Counted from the stretch's first letter, positions 55,200 to 64,000 are shown. The stretch: 64,000 nucleotides of DNA from Methanospirillum hungatei JF-1 (GCF_000013445.1 NC_007796.1:186001-250000); one strand, 5' to 3'. Numbers and translations are program-made. Notes: generated by a model not told the origin, from the sequence alone.

Positions 55200-56133
55200 A
55201 GGTTATCCTCGGGTCAATCACGTGGTATAGAATGTCTATGACGAAATTCACGATGAGAAACATGAACACAATCACCATGATTGTGCTTTCAATCACCACG
55301 AGATCACGGGCTGAAATTGCTTTCATTAATAGGGCTCCGATCCCTGGCCATGTAAATATTGTTTCGATGATGACAGAACCGGCAAGGAGTGAACCAAATG
55401 ACATGCCAATCACGGTAAGAACTGGTAAAAACGCGTTTTTAAAAGCATGAGAGAAGAGAATTTTCTTTCTTGAAAGGCCTTTAGCTTTTGAAAATATTAT
55501 AAACGGTTTTTCCATAGTATCCAGCATACTTGTCCTCATAATACGAGCAATTGACGCCATCGAATGAAGTCCGAGTGCTATTAATGGTAAAATTATGTAT
55601 TTTGGCTCACCATATCCGGCAACAGGTGTGAGATTAAGCCAGAGGGAAAAAATGAGGATAAGCATAACAGCGACCCAGAATGAAGGCATGGAAATTGAAA
55701 AGATAGTAATGAACCGTATGAGATGATCTGCTGTTTTATTCTGATGAAGAGCAGAGGCAATTCCAAGAGCTATACCGGTGATTATTGCAAAGGTCATGGC
55801 AAAGGAGGTAAGGAGAATCGTCGGCGGAAGATACAGTTCAAGGAGTTTCCCGACTGATTTATTATAAATTATGGAATTTCCCAGGTTTCCAGATAATATA
55901 CCCCGTATCCATTCAGAGTACTGTTCTATCAAAGGTTTATTCAGATCATATCGTGCAGAGACTTCTGCGATCAGTTCTGGTGGTGCTGATTCCTCAAGAC
56001 CAAGAAACAGATGTTTTGCCAATACTTCAGCAGGTTCTCCTGGAATAGCATTGACAACACAAAAGGTGAAGACCGACGCGATAAATAAGGTCAGGATCAG
56101 GTATCCGGTTCTCATCACAATGTACTGGTGCAT
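55192..56133 (-). CDS. Nickel/peptide ABC permease (NikB/DppB type), cassette D
   Basis: This 313-residue permease begins YIVMRTGYLILTLFIASVFT and has an EAA loop (FSKAKGLSRKKILFSHAFKN) and IETIFTWPGIGALL. Its start lies only 3 bases after the methyltransferase stop, so the two are coupled. Confidence 0.9.
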   Translation of the reverse strand: MHQYIVMRTGYLILTLFIASVFTFCVVNAIPGEPAEVLAKHLFLGLEESAPPELIAEVSARYDLNKPLIEQYSEWIRGILSGNLGNSIIYNKSVGKLLELYLPPTILLTSFAMTFAIITGIALGIASALHQNKTADHLIRFITIFSISMPSFWVAVMLILIFSLWLNLTPVAGYGEPKYIILPLIALGLHSMASIARIMRTSMLDTMEKPFIIFSKAKGLSRKKILFSHAFKNAFLPVLTVIGMSFGSLLAGSVIIETIFTWPGIGALLMKAISARDLVVIESTIMVIVFMFLIVNFVIDILYHVIDPRITYE

Positions 56134-56136
56134 CTC

Positions 56137-56904
56137 TCACGCTCGTTTTGTGCCGGAAATGAGATAGTACGTCCCCATCGGTTTAATTTTCTGATACCAC
56201 ATAAGCCGGTGATGCTGGTTTTTCCTGATATGCATGAGATTTTCTGTTATTATATCTTCAAATCCGGCATTTTTGAAATAAATGACCGCTTTTGCTTCAG
56301 AGATACCACCGATGTGAGGAAGGTTTTGTTGTAATTGTGGAGAATAATCAAGGTTCTCTGCAGTATCAGGATCTAAAATCCTTCCCAGATATTCACTACA
56401 TCTCCGGCAGATTAGCGATTTCAATCTTTTATCATTCCATAATCCATCGATGATTATTACTCTTCCTCCGGGTTTTATAATTCGTTTCCATGACTTGAGG
56501 GCCGTTTCAGGATTTGGTAACGTCCAAAGCAGATGACGGTTTATGACCACATCAAAGTGGTTATCTGGGAAAGGAGGATTTTCGGCATCACCATGGAGAA
56601 ATGTCATCGACAGTGCTCTCTCTTTTGTTTTTTTCCGACCTTCATCCATCATCTTCTCAGATAAATCAAGGCCGGTCACCTGATGCCCCATCTCTGCAAA
56701 TATAAGTCCGATTGCACCTGTTCCACATCCCACATCAAGAACAGACAGCGGTTTGTTTCCTTCTGGCAGTACCTTTGCAAAAGCATGTATCCAGAGTTTC
56801 TTCTCATCATCCGTATGAATGCCATGTGATACAAAGGTATCATACCGGGAGGCACTCTCATTCCATCTTTCTGAAATTTCGGTTTTTATCTGTTCTTCAT
56901 CCAT
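56137..56904 (-). CDS. Class I SAM-dependent methyltransferase, cassette D
   Basis: This protein of about 255 residues begins MDEEQIKTEISERWNESASR. It has VLDVGCGTGAIGLIFAEMGH, VTGLDLSEKMMDEGR and NRHLLWTLPNPETALKSWKR, so it belongs to the same subgroup as those at 33608, 37865 and 47064. ATG 56904 is preferred because GAGAG precedes it and the upstream part of the frame has no homology. It lies between the binding protein and the permeases of the cassette. Confidence 0.88.
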   Translation of the reverse strand: MDEEQIKTEISERWNESASRYDTFVSHGIHTDDEKKLWIHAFAKVLPEGNKPLSVLDVGCGTGAIGLIFAEMGHQVTGLDLSEKMMDEGRKKTKERALSMTFLHGDAENPPFPDNHFDVVINRHLLWTLPNPETALKSWKRIIKPGGRVIIIDGLWNDKRLKSLICRRCSEYLGRILDPDTAENLDYSPQLQQNLPHIGGISEAKAVIYFKNAGFEDIITENLMHIRKNQHHRLMWYQKIKPMGTYYLISGTKRA

Positions 56905-57027
56905 AATTTCTCTCACATAAAAAAACCAATGTTCTTCCAGCTTTTTCACACAATGCATTATAAAATGAATAATGAGTCTCTGTAGAACATGGCCAGATTA
57001 CCTGAAATGCCACCAAAAAAGTGATGA

Positions 57028-58641
57028 TTATGAGATAGACATCCCTGGGTCAATCCGGTAATCATGAGCCGTTGGATCGAAAGTATATCCGGTCACATTG
57101 TCTTTCATGACAATGGCAACGCCATAATATGCAACATTGATAGTTGGCAGATCATCATATACAATGGCCTCAATCTTACGGAAATGATCATACCGCTCGG
57201 TTTCATTCACGATACGGTGTCCATCGATGATCATGCGATCAACAACAGGATTGCTGTATTTTGCCTTGTTACTTACTCCATTGGTTGAATACCAGCCTTT
57301 GAGCACATACTCCGGGTCTGGGACCATGGCAAGGTTGGTTGCTGAAAGATACAGATCCCAGTCATCTCCCATTGCTTTGGAAAGAACAGCGTTCTCCATG
57401 GCTACCTGCTCAACTTTTATCCCGATATTTTCCAGATTTGCAGAAATTGCTTCCTGCATCGGCGGAAGTCCAGGACGTTCGGTATAGGTGAAGAATTTCA
57501 ATGTGAGTGGTTCACCCTTTTTGTCAACATATCCATCATTATTCGTATCAGTCCAGCCTGATTCGGCTAGATATTGTTTTGCCAGGGATACATTGTACTC
57601 ATATGGCTGAAGAGTTGTATTCTTCCATTTCATGCTTGGAATAAATACGCCACCGGCAGGAGAACCAACGCCATAGAGTACATTCTTTGCAATACCGGTC
57701 CGGTCGATTGCATGAGAAATCGCTTTTCTAACATTTTTATCTGCCATAACCGGGTTATTCAGATTACAATCGATCTTATAGAGTCGTGGGGTGTTGTATT
57801 TTTCAACCCGGATTCCATCAATAGCATCAAGACGATCGACTTCGCTGTATGGTGGATCACAGGTAAATTCAAGATCTCCGTTTTCAATCATCATAGCACG
57901 GGTCGCCGGACTCTCATATCCGCGGATTATCATCTTGTCAAAATTTGCCTGCCCTTTCCACCAGTCGGTGTTTTTGACGACAGTAAGTGTTCCGGTCTGT
58001 TCATCAAAGGATTCAACCTTCATAGGCCCTGTCCCTATCGGATGAGTAAATGTACCATCCGCTGCGTATGAATCACCGCTTACAATCGCTGTATCCGGAT
58101 AGTGTAGAATTCCTGGCACAAGGGGATTGAGTTCTTTTGTGTGAATGCGGATGGTGTAATCATCAACAACTTCACATCTGTCATACGACATGAGTGTTGC
58201 AGTACTTGGAGACAGGTTGGCAGTTCTGTCAAGAGAGGCCTTCACATCTGCAGCTTTCATCTCTTTGCCATTATGGAAATGAACACCGGGACGGATCTTG
58301 AACTCCCATGTGGTATCATCTACCTGATACCACGAAAGAGCGAGATTAGGCGTTAATTCAAACTTATCATTTGCGCCGATTAATGTTTCAGTTACGATTG
58401 CTTTTTCAGTAACAAAGGTTCCCCCGTCATGTCCGTCTCCCGGATTAATAGAAGAGACAGCCCATAGATCTCCGACACGAAGAACTTTTTCGGATGGGGC
58501 CTCTGTTGGTGTGATCGTAACAGCAGGTTTTTCAGATGCTGTATCAACAGGTTTTTGGGTTGTATCTGTTGAGGTACATCCGGCTCCGAGCAGGAATCCT
58601 GCCATGAGGAGTACCAGAAGCAGTCCATAAATCTTTTTCAT
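57028..58641 (-). CDS. Nickel/peptide ABC binding lipoprotein (family 5), cassette D
   Basis: This 537-residue protein has a lipoprotein signal (LLLVLLMAGFLLGAGCTSTD, lipobox Cys at residue 22). A Thr/Pro-rich linker follows, then the family 5 domain (LALSWYQVDDTTWEFKIRPG, VHFHNGKEMKAADVKASLD, IGTGPMKVESF). It also has a loop like DTNNDGYVDKKGE. It is the receptor of cassette D. A motif GTATTACCGAAAT lies 36 bases before its start. It is the only receptor here with a clear lipid anchor. Confidence 0.9.
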   Translation of the reverse strand: MKKIYGLLLVLLMAGFLLGAGCTSTDTTQKPVDTASEKPAVTITPTEAPSEKVLRVGDLWAVSSINPGDGHDGGTFVTEKAIVTETLIGANDKFELTPNLALSWYQVDDTTWEFKIRPGVHFHNGKEMKAADVKASLDRTANLSPSTATLMSYDRCEVVDDYTIRIHTKELNPLVPGILHYPDTAIVSGDSYAADGTFTHPIGTGPMKVESFDEQTGTLTVVKNTDWWKGQANFDKMIIRGYESPATRAMMIENGDLEFTCDPPYSEVDRLDAIDGIRVEKYNTPRLYKIDCNLNNPVMADKNVRKAISHAIDRTGIAKNVLYGVGSPAGGVFIPSMKWKNTTLQPYEYNVSLAKQYLAESGWTDTNNDGYVDKKGEPLTLKFFTYTERPGLPPMQEAISANLENIGIKVEQVAMENAVLSKAMGDDWDLYLSATNLAMVPDPEYVLKGWYSTNGVSNKAKYSNPVVDRMIIDGHRIVNETERYDHFRKIEAIVYDDLPTINVAYYGVAIVMKDNVTGYTFDPTAHDYRIDPGMSIS

Positions 58642-58677
58642 ACCTATTCTATATAAAATTAAATTTTAATATAGATA

Positions 58678-58690
58678 GTATTACCGAAAT
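58678..58690. promoter_or_regulatory. GTATTACCGAAAT motif before cassette D
   Basis: This sequence is close to those before cassettes A and C, with one extra base in the centre. It lies 36 bases upstream of the minus-strand receptor start. Confidence 0.35.
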
Positions 58691-58806
58691 TATTTTTTTA
58701 GTTACTTGTATGAATGAATCTCTAATTATTATTTTTCCTTGTTTATTCATTCATAATAATACATTAAATGGCATATCCTGCAATCGAGATATTTGGATTT
58801 CCCTGA

Positions 58807-59073
58807 TATACCATTGCACTGGAGACCTCCAATCTAATTCTTATGCAGGGTAGTCTTTCAGCACTCCCTGACTTTTTCAGACTTGGAAGACGGACCAGCA
58901 GAATTATCCTGATAAATGTGGTACTGTCCCTTCTGCTTAATTTTTTACTGATAGTGTTAGCCGGAACAGGGGTTATATCCCCAGCACTCGGTGCAGTTGG
59001 CCATCAGGTTGCCCTCGCGATAGCCCTTAAAAATTCTGCACGGCTTGCGAATACAAAGGTGGAGTCAGATTAA
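58807..59073 (+). pseudogene. C-terminal fragment of a metal P-type ATPase
   Basis: The frame after the stop at 58804-58806 reads TIALETSNLILMQGSLSALP, then FFRLGRRTSRIILINVVLS, a hydrophobic segment and GVISPALGAVGHQVALAIAL. This order (ALET, LM, LP, RRT, IxxN, two final helices) is that of the end of Cd/Zn/Cu P-type ATPases. No ATP-binding or phosphorylation part precedes it. It is a 3' remnant of a deleted pump gene. A short product from ATG 58843 (76 residues) could be made but should not pump. Confidence 0.65.
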
Positions 59074-59157
59074 GTATTAGCCAATAAAAAATAATTATAT
59101 TAAAATATTAACAATTCAAAAAACGTAATAATAAATACAACCTAAACGTACATCTGT

Positions 59158-60270
59158 ATGTTTCGTTCATTCTCGAAAACCTTTTTTCTCGGGTTTATGA
59201 TAGTTTCTCTCCTCGCAGGAATATGTGTATTTCCTGTTTCAGGAGAAGAGACAACGATTACTGACGGTCTCGGAAGAGAGGTCACGGTCCCTCTCAATCC
59301 AGATTCGGTAATCTGTTCAGGAGCCGGGTGTCTGCGATACCTGACCTACCTGCAGGCACAGGATAAGGTAATTGCAGTAGATGCCCTGGAGGTTAACATC
59401 TCTCCGGACGATTCACGTGCGTACCGACTTGCAAATCCACAGTTTGGCGATCTCCCCATCTTTGGTGAGTTCAGGAAGGATGATCCGGAAAAGATCACAA
59501 ATATTGGTCCACAGGTTATCTTCAAAACATACACAAACAAGGATGAGGCAAATCAGCTTCAGGAAAAGACCGGAATCCCGGTAGTTGCATTACAATATGG
59601 GGACCTGGTTGATGAGTATGAGGATATGCAGAAAACCCTTCGTCTCATGGGAAAAATCCTCAATAAGGAGAACCGTGCAGAAGAGGTAATATCTTTCTTC
59701 AACGAACGGAAGAAGGATCTCTCTGATCGGACGAAAGATGTACCTGATGCAGACAAAATATCTGCATATGTCGGTGGAGTGGGATGTGCCGGATCACATG
59801 GTCTGCAGGGGACGTCATTTGCATATACTCCGTTCCAGCTGGTAGCAGTCAAAAATGTTGCAGCAGAATCAGCAAAACCTGATATGGATTGTGGTGATGT
59901 TGCGAAGGAATCTATCATCGGGTGGGATCCGGACATGGTATTCATTGACCTTGGTTCACAACAACTCAAGTCCCAGGGTGCAGATGCACTGAGTGAACTG
60001 AAGAAACCAGAATTTGAGGATATGAAGGCGGTAAAGAACGGGGATGTATATGGATTGCTCTCCTTTAACTGGTATACCACAAATCAGGAGAGCGTTCTTG
60101 CAGATGCCTATTACATCGGAAAATTACTCTATCCTGAAAAATTCTCCGATATTGATCCGGTCAGTGAGGCTGATGAAATCTATGAATTCCTTGTTGGGAA
60201 GAAGTTATTCTCACAGATCAACAGGGATGGATTTGAAAATTTGGCATTTACAAAGCTGAGTATGCAATAA
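59158..60270 (+). CDS. Iron-chelate ABC binding protein (TroA-like)
   Basis: This 370-residue exported protein has a signal peptide (about residues 1-29). Its periplasmic-binding domain begins ITDGLGREVTVPLNPDSVI and includes CSGAGCLRYLTYLQAQDKVI and later VGGVGCAGSHGLQGTSFAY. Unlike the protein at 20903 it has no dockerin repeats. It heads a five-gene run with permease, ATPase and an exporter pair. The ligand could be an iron chelate, cobalamin, or a molybdate-like oxyanion; only the family is clear. Confidence 0.85.
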   Translation: MFRSFSKTFFLGFMIVSLLAGICVFPVSGEETTITDGLGREVTVPLNPDSVICSGAGCLRYLTYLQAQDKVIAVDALEVNISPDDSRAYRLANPQFGDLPIFGEFRKDDPEKITNIGPQVIFKTYTNKDEANQLQEKTGIPVVALQYGDLVDEYEDMQKTLRLMGKILNKENRAEEVISFFNERKKDLSDRTKDVPDADKISAYVGGVGCAGSHGLQGTSFAYTPFQLVAVKNVAAESAKPDMDCGDVAKESIIGWDPDMVFIDLGSQQLKSQGADALSELKKPEFEDMKAVKNGDVYGLLSFNWYTTNQESVLADAYYIGKLLYPEKFSDIDPVSEADEIYEFLVGKKLFSQINRDGFENLAFTKLSMQ

Positions 60271-60291
60271 GGAGAGAGGAAGTAGTAATTC

Positions 60292-61362
60292 ATGCATTTT
60301 GACAATGAAGAATTACCAGCAGCTTATCTCCAGTATACCCGGACGAAGATCATTATCCTCTGTATCGGGGTAATTATTCTCTTTTTTCTCCTGATATTGT
60401 CAATTTCAAGCGGTGCGGTCTCGATACCCCCGATTGAAGTGTTTCAGACATTAATAGGGGAGTCTGTATCGCCAAAATGGAATAAGATCATCCTGAGCAT
60501 CAGACTTCCTCAGGCATTGACTGCTATCGTAGCCGGTGCCGGGCTTGGATGTGCGGGTCTTGCGATGCAGTCGATCTTACGAAATCCTCTTGCTTCACCA
60601 TTTACCTTTGGGATTGCTCATGCAGCAGCGTTTGGAGCAGCATTCTCAATAATTATCCTTGGTTCTGGTGTGATGCAGAATAGCTCCATCAATCCGTATG
60701 TCATTGATAATCCCTTCGCGACTACATTTGTCGCATTTATCTCCTGCCTGTTGGCTACCGCAGTAATCTTATTGATTTCCCACCTGAAACGTGCGACACC
60801 TGAAGTTACTGTTCTTGCCGGAGTTGCAATCGGTTCATTATGTACTGCCGCGACCATGTTTCTCCAGCTTTTTGCAGATGATACTCAGCTTGCAGCAGTC
60901 GTATTCTGGACCTTTGGGGATGTGAGCAGGGCAGACTGGGGAGAACTTGCAATTATGGCAGTTGTTACTGTTTTATCCCTGGTATATTTTTACTATCACC
61001 GGTGGGACTACAATGCTATCGATGCCGGTGATGAGACTGCATCAAGTCTTGGGGTTCATGTACCAAGGATTCGGATTGTAGGAATGATCGTTGTTTCTGT
61101 GATAACTGCGGTGATAATGTCATTTTTAGGAATTATTGGATTTGTGGGTCTCATCTCTCCTCATATCATCCGGAGGATAGTAGGTGATGACCATCGGTTT
61201 ACTATCCCGGGGACGATTATCATGGGGGCAATTTTACTTCTGGCATCAGATACCATCGGAAGGGTGATAATAGTCCCACATGTTGTACCCGTTGCTGTGG
61301 TCACCTCATTCCTTGGTGCACCCATGTTTCTCTATCTCCTGATCAGGGGGTATAATCGATGA
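60292..61362 (+). CDS. FecCD-type iron-chelate/cobalamin ABC permease, second system
   Basis: This 356-residue permease has about ten helices. FecCD motifs are RLPQALTAIVAGAGLGCAGL, LRNPLASPFTFGIAHAA and GFVGLISPHIIRR. It follows the binding-protein gene by 21 bases and overlaps the ATPase gene (ATGA). Confidence 0.92.
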   Translation: MHFDNEELPAAYLQYTRTKIIILCIGVIILFFLLILSISSGAVSIPPIEVFQTLIGESVSPKWNKIILSIRLPQALTAIVAGAGLGCAGLAMQSILRNPLASPFTFGIAHAAAFGAAFSIIILGSGVMQNSSINPYVIDNPFATTFVAFISCLLATAVILLISHLKRATPEVTVLAGVAIGSLCTAATMFLQLFADDTQLAAVVFWTFGDVSRADWGELAIMAVVTVLSLVYFYYHRWDYNAIDAGDETASSLGVHVPRIRIVGMIVVSVITAVIMSFLGIIGFVGLISPHIIRRIVGDDHRFTIPGTIIMGAILLLASDTIGRVIIVPHVVPVAVVTSFLGAPMFLYLLIRGYNR

Positions 61363-62117
61363 TTCTTACCGTCGGTGGTTTATCGTTTCAGTATAAAAGC
61401 AGGGAAATTTTTAATGATGTGACATTCGACCTGGGACGAAATGAAGTTCTTGCTATAATGGGACCGAATGGGGTTGGGAAAACTACCTTACTTAGATGTC
61501 TGAATCTTATCCTCAAACCAACCGGGGGAACGATTATGGTAGAAGAACAGAATATCATGCATCTTGCAAAGCGTGACGTGGCAAAACGGCTCGGGTATGT
61601 CCCTCAGAAACAAGAAAGTGGAAGAATGACGGCATTTGATGCTATTCTTCTTGGGCGGCGGCCTCATATCACCTGGGATATTTCAGAAAAAGATCTGAAG
61701 ATTGTTCATGGAGTTATAAAGCGGTTAAACCTGGAACATCTCTCCCTTCAGTATATTGATCAGATGAGCGGAGGGGAACTTCAAAAAGTATCTATTGCAA
61801 GAGCTCTTGTCCAGGAGCCTGATTTACTTCTCCTTGATGAGCCAACATCAAGCCTGGATCTTAAAAACCAGCTTGAGATACTCTCCGAGATCCGTAATAT
61901 TACCCGGTTTCATTCTGTCTCTGTCATCATGACCATGCATGATCTCAACCTTGCATTACGATTCCTTGATAAGTTCATCTTTCTCAAATCAGGGATGATT
62001 TATTCTGCAGGAACCTGTAAGGATGTTACTCCGGAGATGATCCATGATGTCTATGGTGTTCAGACAGCAATTAATGAGATGTATGGATATCCGGTTGTTA
62101 TCCCGTTAACTGGATAA
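61359..62117 (+). CDS. Iron-chelate/cobalamin ABC importer ATPase, second system
   Basis: This 252-residue FecE/BtuD-type ATPase has GPNGVGKTT, MSGGELQKVSIARA, LLLLDEPTSSLD and TMHDLNLALRF. It shares a run of genes with the exporter pair that begins 7 bases after its stop. Confidence 0.92.
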   Translation: MILTVGGLSFQYKSREIFNDVTFDLGRNEVLAIMGPNGVGKTTLLRCLNLILKPTGGTIMVEEQNIMHLAKRDVAKRLGYVPQKQESGRMTAFDAILLGRRPHITWDISEKDLKIVHGVIKRLNLEHLSLQYIDQMSGGELQKVSIARALVQEPDLLLLDEPTSSLDLKNQLEILSEIRNITRFHSVSVIMTMHDLNLALRFLDKFIFLKSGMIYSAGTCKDVTPEMIHDVYGVQTAINEMYGYPVVIPLTG

Positions 62118-62124
62118 ATGATAT

Positions 62125-63117
62125 ATGGCATCTATTATTGAAACACACGATCTTACCAAACGATTCGGTTCACACACTGCCGTGAACAATATATCTCTGA
62201 CTATCCAGAAAGGAGAGGTTTTCGGACTACTCGGACCGAATGGTGCGGGCAAAACCACTTTTTTATCTATGCTCTGTACCATCCTGAAACCCTCCTCCGG
62301 TTCTGCACAAATAAACGGGTTTGATATTATTCGTGAATCGGCTCAGGTCCGCAAGTCAATAGGTATTGTTTTTCAGGATCCAAGTGTTGATTCTGATATG
62401 ACATCCCGTGAAAACCTCCAGATGCATGCTGATCTCTATGGGGTTCCGATTTCTGAGCAGAATGTGCGGATTTACGAGGTTCTAGAACTCGTCGGATTAT
62501 CTGATCGGGCTGATGATTTCATGTATACCTATTCCGGAGGGATGCGAAGAAGACTGGAAATCGCCCGTGGCCTGCTCCATTATCCCCGTGTTTTGTTTCT
62601 TGATGAACCCACCATCGGTCTGGATCCCAGGAGCCGTGAACATATCTGGGATTATATCAGAAAATTGCGAAAAAGAGAAGAGATGACCATTATTCTGACC
62701 ACTCATTACATGGAGGAGGCAGACCGGCTTTGTGATAGAGTTGCAATTATTGATAAGGGAAGCATAGTTGCGATGGACACGCCTTCATTATTAAAACAGG
62801 AAGTAGCAGGAGATACTATCATAATGGGTTCTGATCAGATCCAGAATCTGTCAGACGTGCTGATACGGGATAATATTGTACAAGATGTGTCCTTTCAGGG
62901 GTCAGAAATTAAAATTTTTGTGCAGAATGCTCAATTCCTCCTTCCCCGAATTGTCGAATCAGCAGTTCATGCAGGGATACGGATTGACCATATTACCATC
63001 ACCCATCCGGATATGAATGACGTCTTCATCCATTATACAGGAAAAGACCTGGGTGGGGGAGAGGTACGGGAGCAGACCGGCAGGGTTGCCATGATGAAGA
63101 GGCGGAGAGCCAGATGA
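62125..63117 (+). CDS. ABC exporter ATPase (DrrA-type), second copy
   Basis: This 330-residue ATPase has GPNGAGKTT, YSGGMRRRLEIARG, VLFLDEPTIGLD and TTHYMEEADR, with a C-terminal extension as in the DrrA subfamily. It is similar to the gene at 10905. It overlaps the permease gene (ATGA), and linkage to an iron-chelate importer suggests it exports a compound related to that uptake. Confidence 0.9.
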   Translation: MASIIETHDLTKRFGSHTAVNNISLTIQKGEVFGLLGPNGAGKTTFLSMLCTILKPSSGSAQINGFDIIRESAQVRKSIGIVFQDPSVDSDMTSRENLQMHADLYGVPISEQNVRIYEVLELVGLSDRADDFMYTYSGGMRRRLEIARGLLHYPRVLFLDEPTIGLDPRSREHIWDYIRKLRKREEMTIILTTHYMEEADRLCDRVAIIDKGSIVAMDTPSLLKQEVAGDTIIMGSDQIQNLSDVLIRDNIVQDVSFQGSEIKIFVQNAQFLLPRIVESAVHAGIRIDHITITHPDMNDVFIHYTGKDLGGGEVREQTGRVAMMKRRRAR

Positions 63118-63869
63118 GTGAACTTCGGGGAATTTACACCCTGTGGCTTCGGGAAGTCAAGAAATTCCTGCGGGAAAAACCCAGGCTATTAAACGCCATC
63201 TGTCAGCCTCTGTTATGGCTTTTTATCTTTGGAACCGGGATGCGATTTTCATCTGGTATGCCTGGAATAAATTACCAGGAGTTTATCTTCCCCGGACTGG
63301 TTGTCCAGGCAATGTTGTTTACTGCTATGTTCATGGGAGTGTCGGTCATATGGGACCGGGAATTCGGGTTTCTAAAAGAGATCCTCGTCTCTCCTATCTC
63401 AAGAACGTCAGTCTTTCTGGGGAAAATGCTTGGCGTCAGTACAGATGTAATGATCCAGGGGATTATCATATTTCCTTTTGCGTATCTGATTGGAATACCG
63501 GTTACTGTGTTCATGGTTTTCGAGGCTCTGCCACTTATGATCCTGATAACAACCGGTCTTGTGTGTATTGGCCTTACCTTTGCAAGCCTGATGAAAAGTT
63601 TTGAGGGATTCGGGCTAATTCAGACGTTTATCAATCTCCCGATGTTCTTTTTAAGCGGGGCACTCTTTCCGCTTGCCAATGTTCCAATCTGGCTTCAATG
63701 GGCGAGTTATCTAAATCCTCTCACCTATGGTGTTGATGCCCTCCGGACGGTTATGATGGGAGATACCTGGGTGCAGCTCTTTCCGATGGAACTGGATATC
63801 CTGGTCCTGGTTTGTTTTGACATCATTATGTTCATCATCGGAAAAACAGCATTCTGCAGGACAGAATAG
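63114..63869 (+). CDS. ABC-2 type exporter permease, second copy
   Basis: This 251-residue membrane protein has six helices, a FIFPGLVVQAMLFTAMFMGV segment and the conserved end (LNPLTYGVDALRTVMMGD) of ABC-2 permeases. It pairs with the preceding DrrA-type ATPase and is the last gene before a strong hairpin. Confidence 0.9.
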   Translation: MSELRGIYTLWLREVKKFLREKPRLLNAICQPLLWLFIFGTGMRFSSGMPGINYQEFIFPGLVVQAMLFTAMFMGVSVIWDREFGFLKEILVSPISRTSVFLGKMLGVSTDVMIQGIIIFPFAYLIGIPVTVFMVFEALPLMILITTGLVCIGLTFASLMKSFEGFGLIQTFINLPMFFLSGALFPLANVPIWLQWASYLNPLTYGVDALRTVMMGDTWVQLFPMELDILVLVCFDIIMFIIGKTAFCRTE

Positions 63870-63897
63870 TCCAACTTGGTCACACAATCTGGTTGAA

Positions 63898-63926
63898 ACC
63901 AGGATTTAATCATCCTGGTATTTTTT
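63898..63926 (+). terminator. Terminator after the second importer/exporter operon
   Basis: A perfect 8-bp stem (ACCAGGAT / ATCCTGGT) with a 6-base loop is followed by ATTTTTT. It lies about 30 bases after the permease stop and overlaps the end of the convergent gene. Confidence 0.65.
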
Positions 63927-64000
63927 CGCGATGGGATCGACATTATGCGGGAACATCGCACTGAATGGATCCGAACGTCCAGTGTCAGTTACGGTGCAAT
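63906..64000 (-). CDS. C-terminal end of an unidentified gene
   Basis: The minus strand encodes a short C-terminus (GRSDPFSAMFPHNVDPIAKK and a few more residues) ending with TAA at 63906-63908. Only about 31 codons are in the window. The order of charged and Pro residues looks coding and not random, but the family cannot be named. Confidence 0.4.
   Translation of the reverse strand, partial: CTVTDTGRSDPFSAMFPHNVDPIAKKYQDD

Overview
The window reads as chromosomal DNA of a methanogenic archaeon of the Methanomicrobiales, most like Methanospirillum. Grounds are the archaeal-type PEP carboxylase, an archaeal AAA/DUF234 ATPase, histidine-kinase and SpoIIE-phosphatase architectures common in that group, a dockerin-fused iron-chelate binding protein, archaeal TATA boxes, and very many ABC transporters. 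The species is inference. I see no rRNA, tRNA or CRISPR array.

Layout. 1-11.9 kb is housekeeping and signalling: the end of a MntP manganese exporter, a GntP-type permease, an iron alcohol dehydrogenase overlapping a histidine kinase that lacks its phospho-accepting His, a broken IS701-type transposase, a SpoIIE phosphatase, PEP carboxylase, an AAA/DUF234 ATPase and a DrrAB-type ABC exporter. 12.1-16.9 kb (minus strand) is the most unusual part. A PIN toxin/UPF0175 antitoxin pair, the latter with an early stop codon, runs without a clear gap into a complete but divergent Hsp70 machine: a GrpE-like protein with a coiled-coil tail, an Hsp70 whose C-terminal lid is replaced by a ubiquitin-like beta-grasp domain, and a protein with two degenerate J-domains (YPD and TPD in place of HPD). 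Next come a 42-residue His/Cys-rich peptide gene and an IS1182-family element with terminal repeats and a 4-bp target duplication.

19.7-31.7 kb is a metal-chelate locus: an MFS exporter, a dockerin-fused binding protein, a FecCD-type permease and ATPase, and two tandem CydDC-like heterodimeric ABC exporters that are duplicates of each other. 31.8-58.6 kb holds four NikABCDE/Opp-type import cassettes, here called A to D, some incomplete. Six class I methyltransferases are interspersed among them, with a QueG-like iron-sulfur protein, a broken AbrB/PIN toxin-antitoxin pair and an IS21 remnant. Cassette B has a broken binding-protein gene and cassette C lacks ATPases, so the two could complement each other. 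58.8-64 kb has a P-type ATPase fragment, a second iron-chelate importer fused in one operon to a second DrrAB-type exporter, a terminator, and the end of a convergent gene.

Taken together, 17-64 kb looks like a trace-metal or metallophore acquisition island with duplicated transporters and signs of decay and transfer. The Hsp70/ubiquitin-like/J operon beside a toxin-antitoxin module is the best candidate for an undescribed system.
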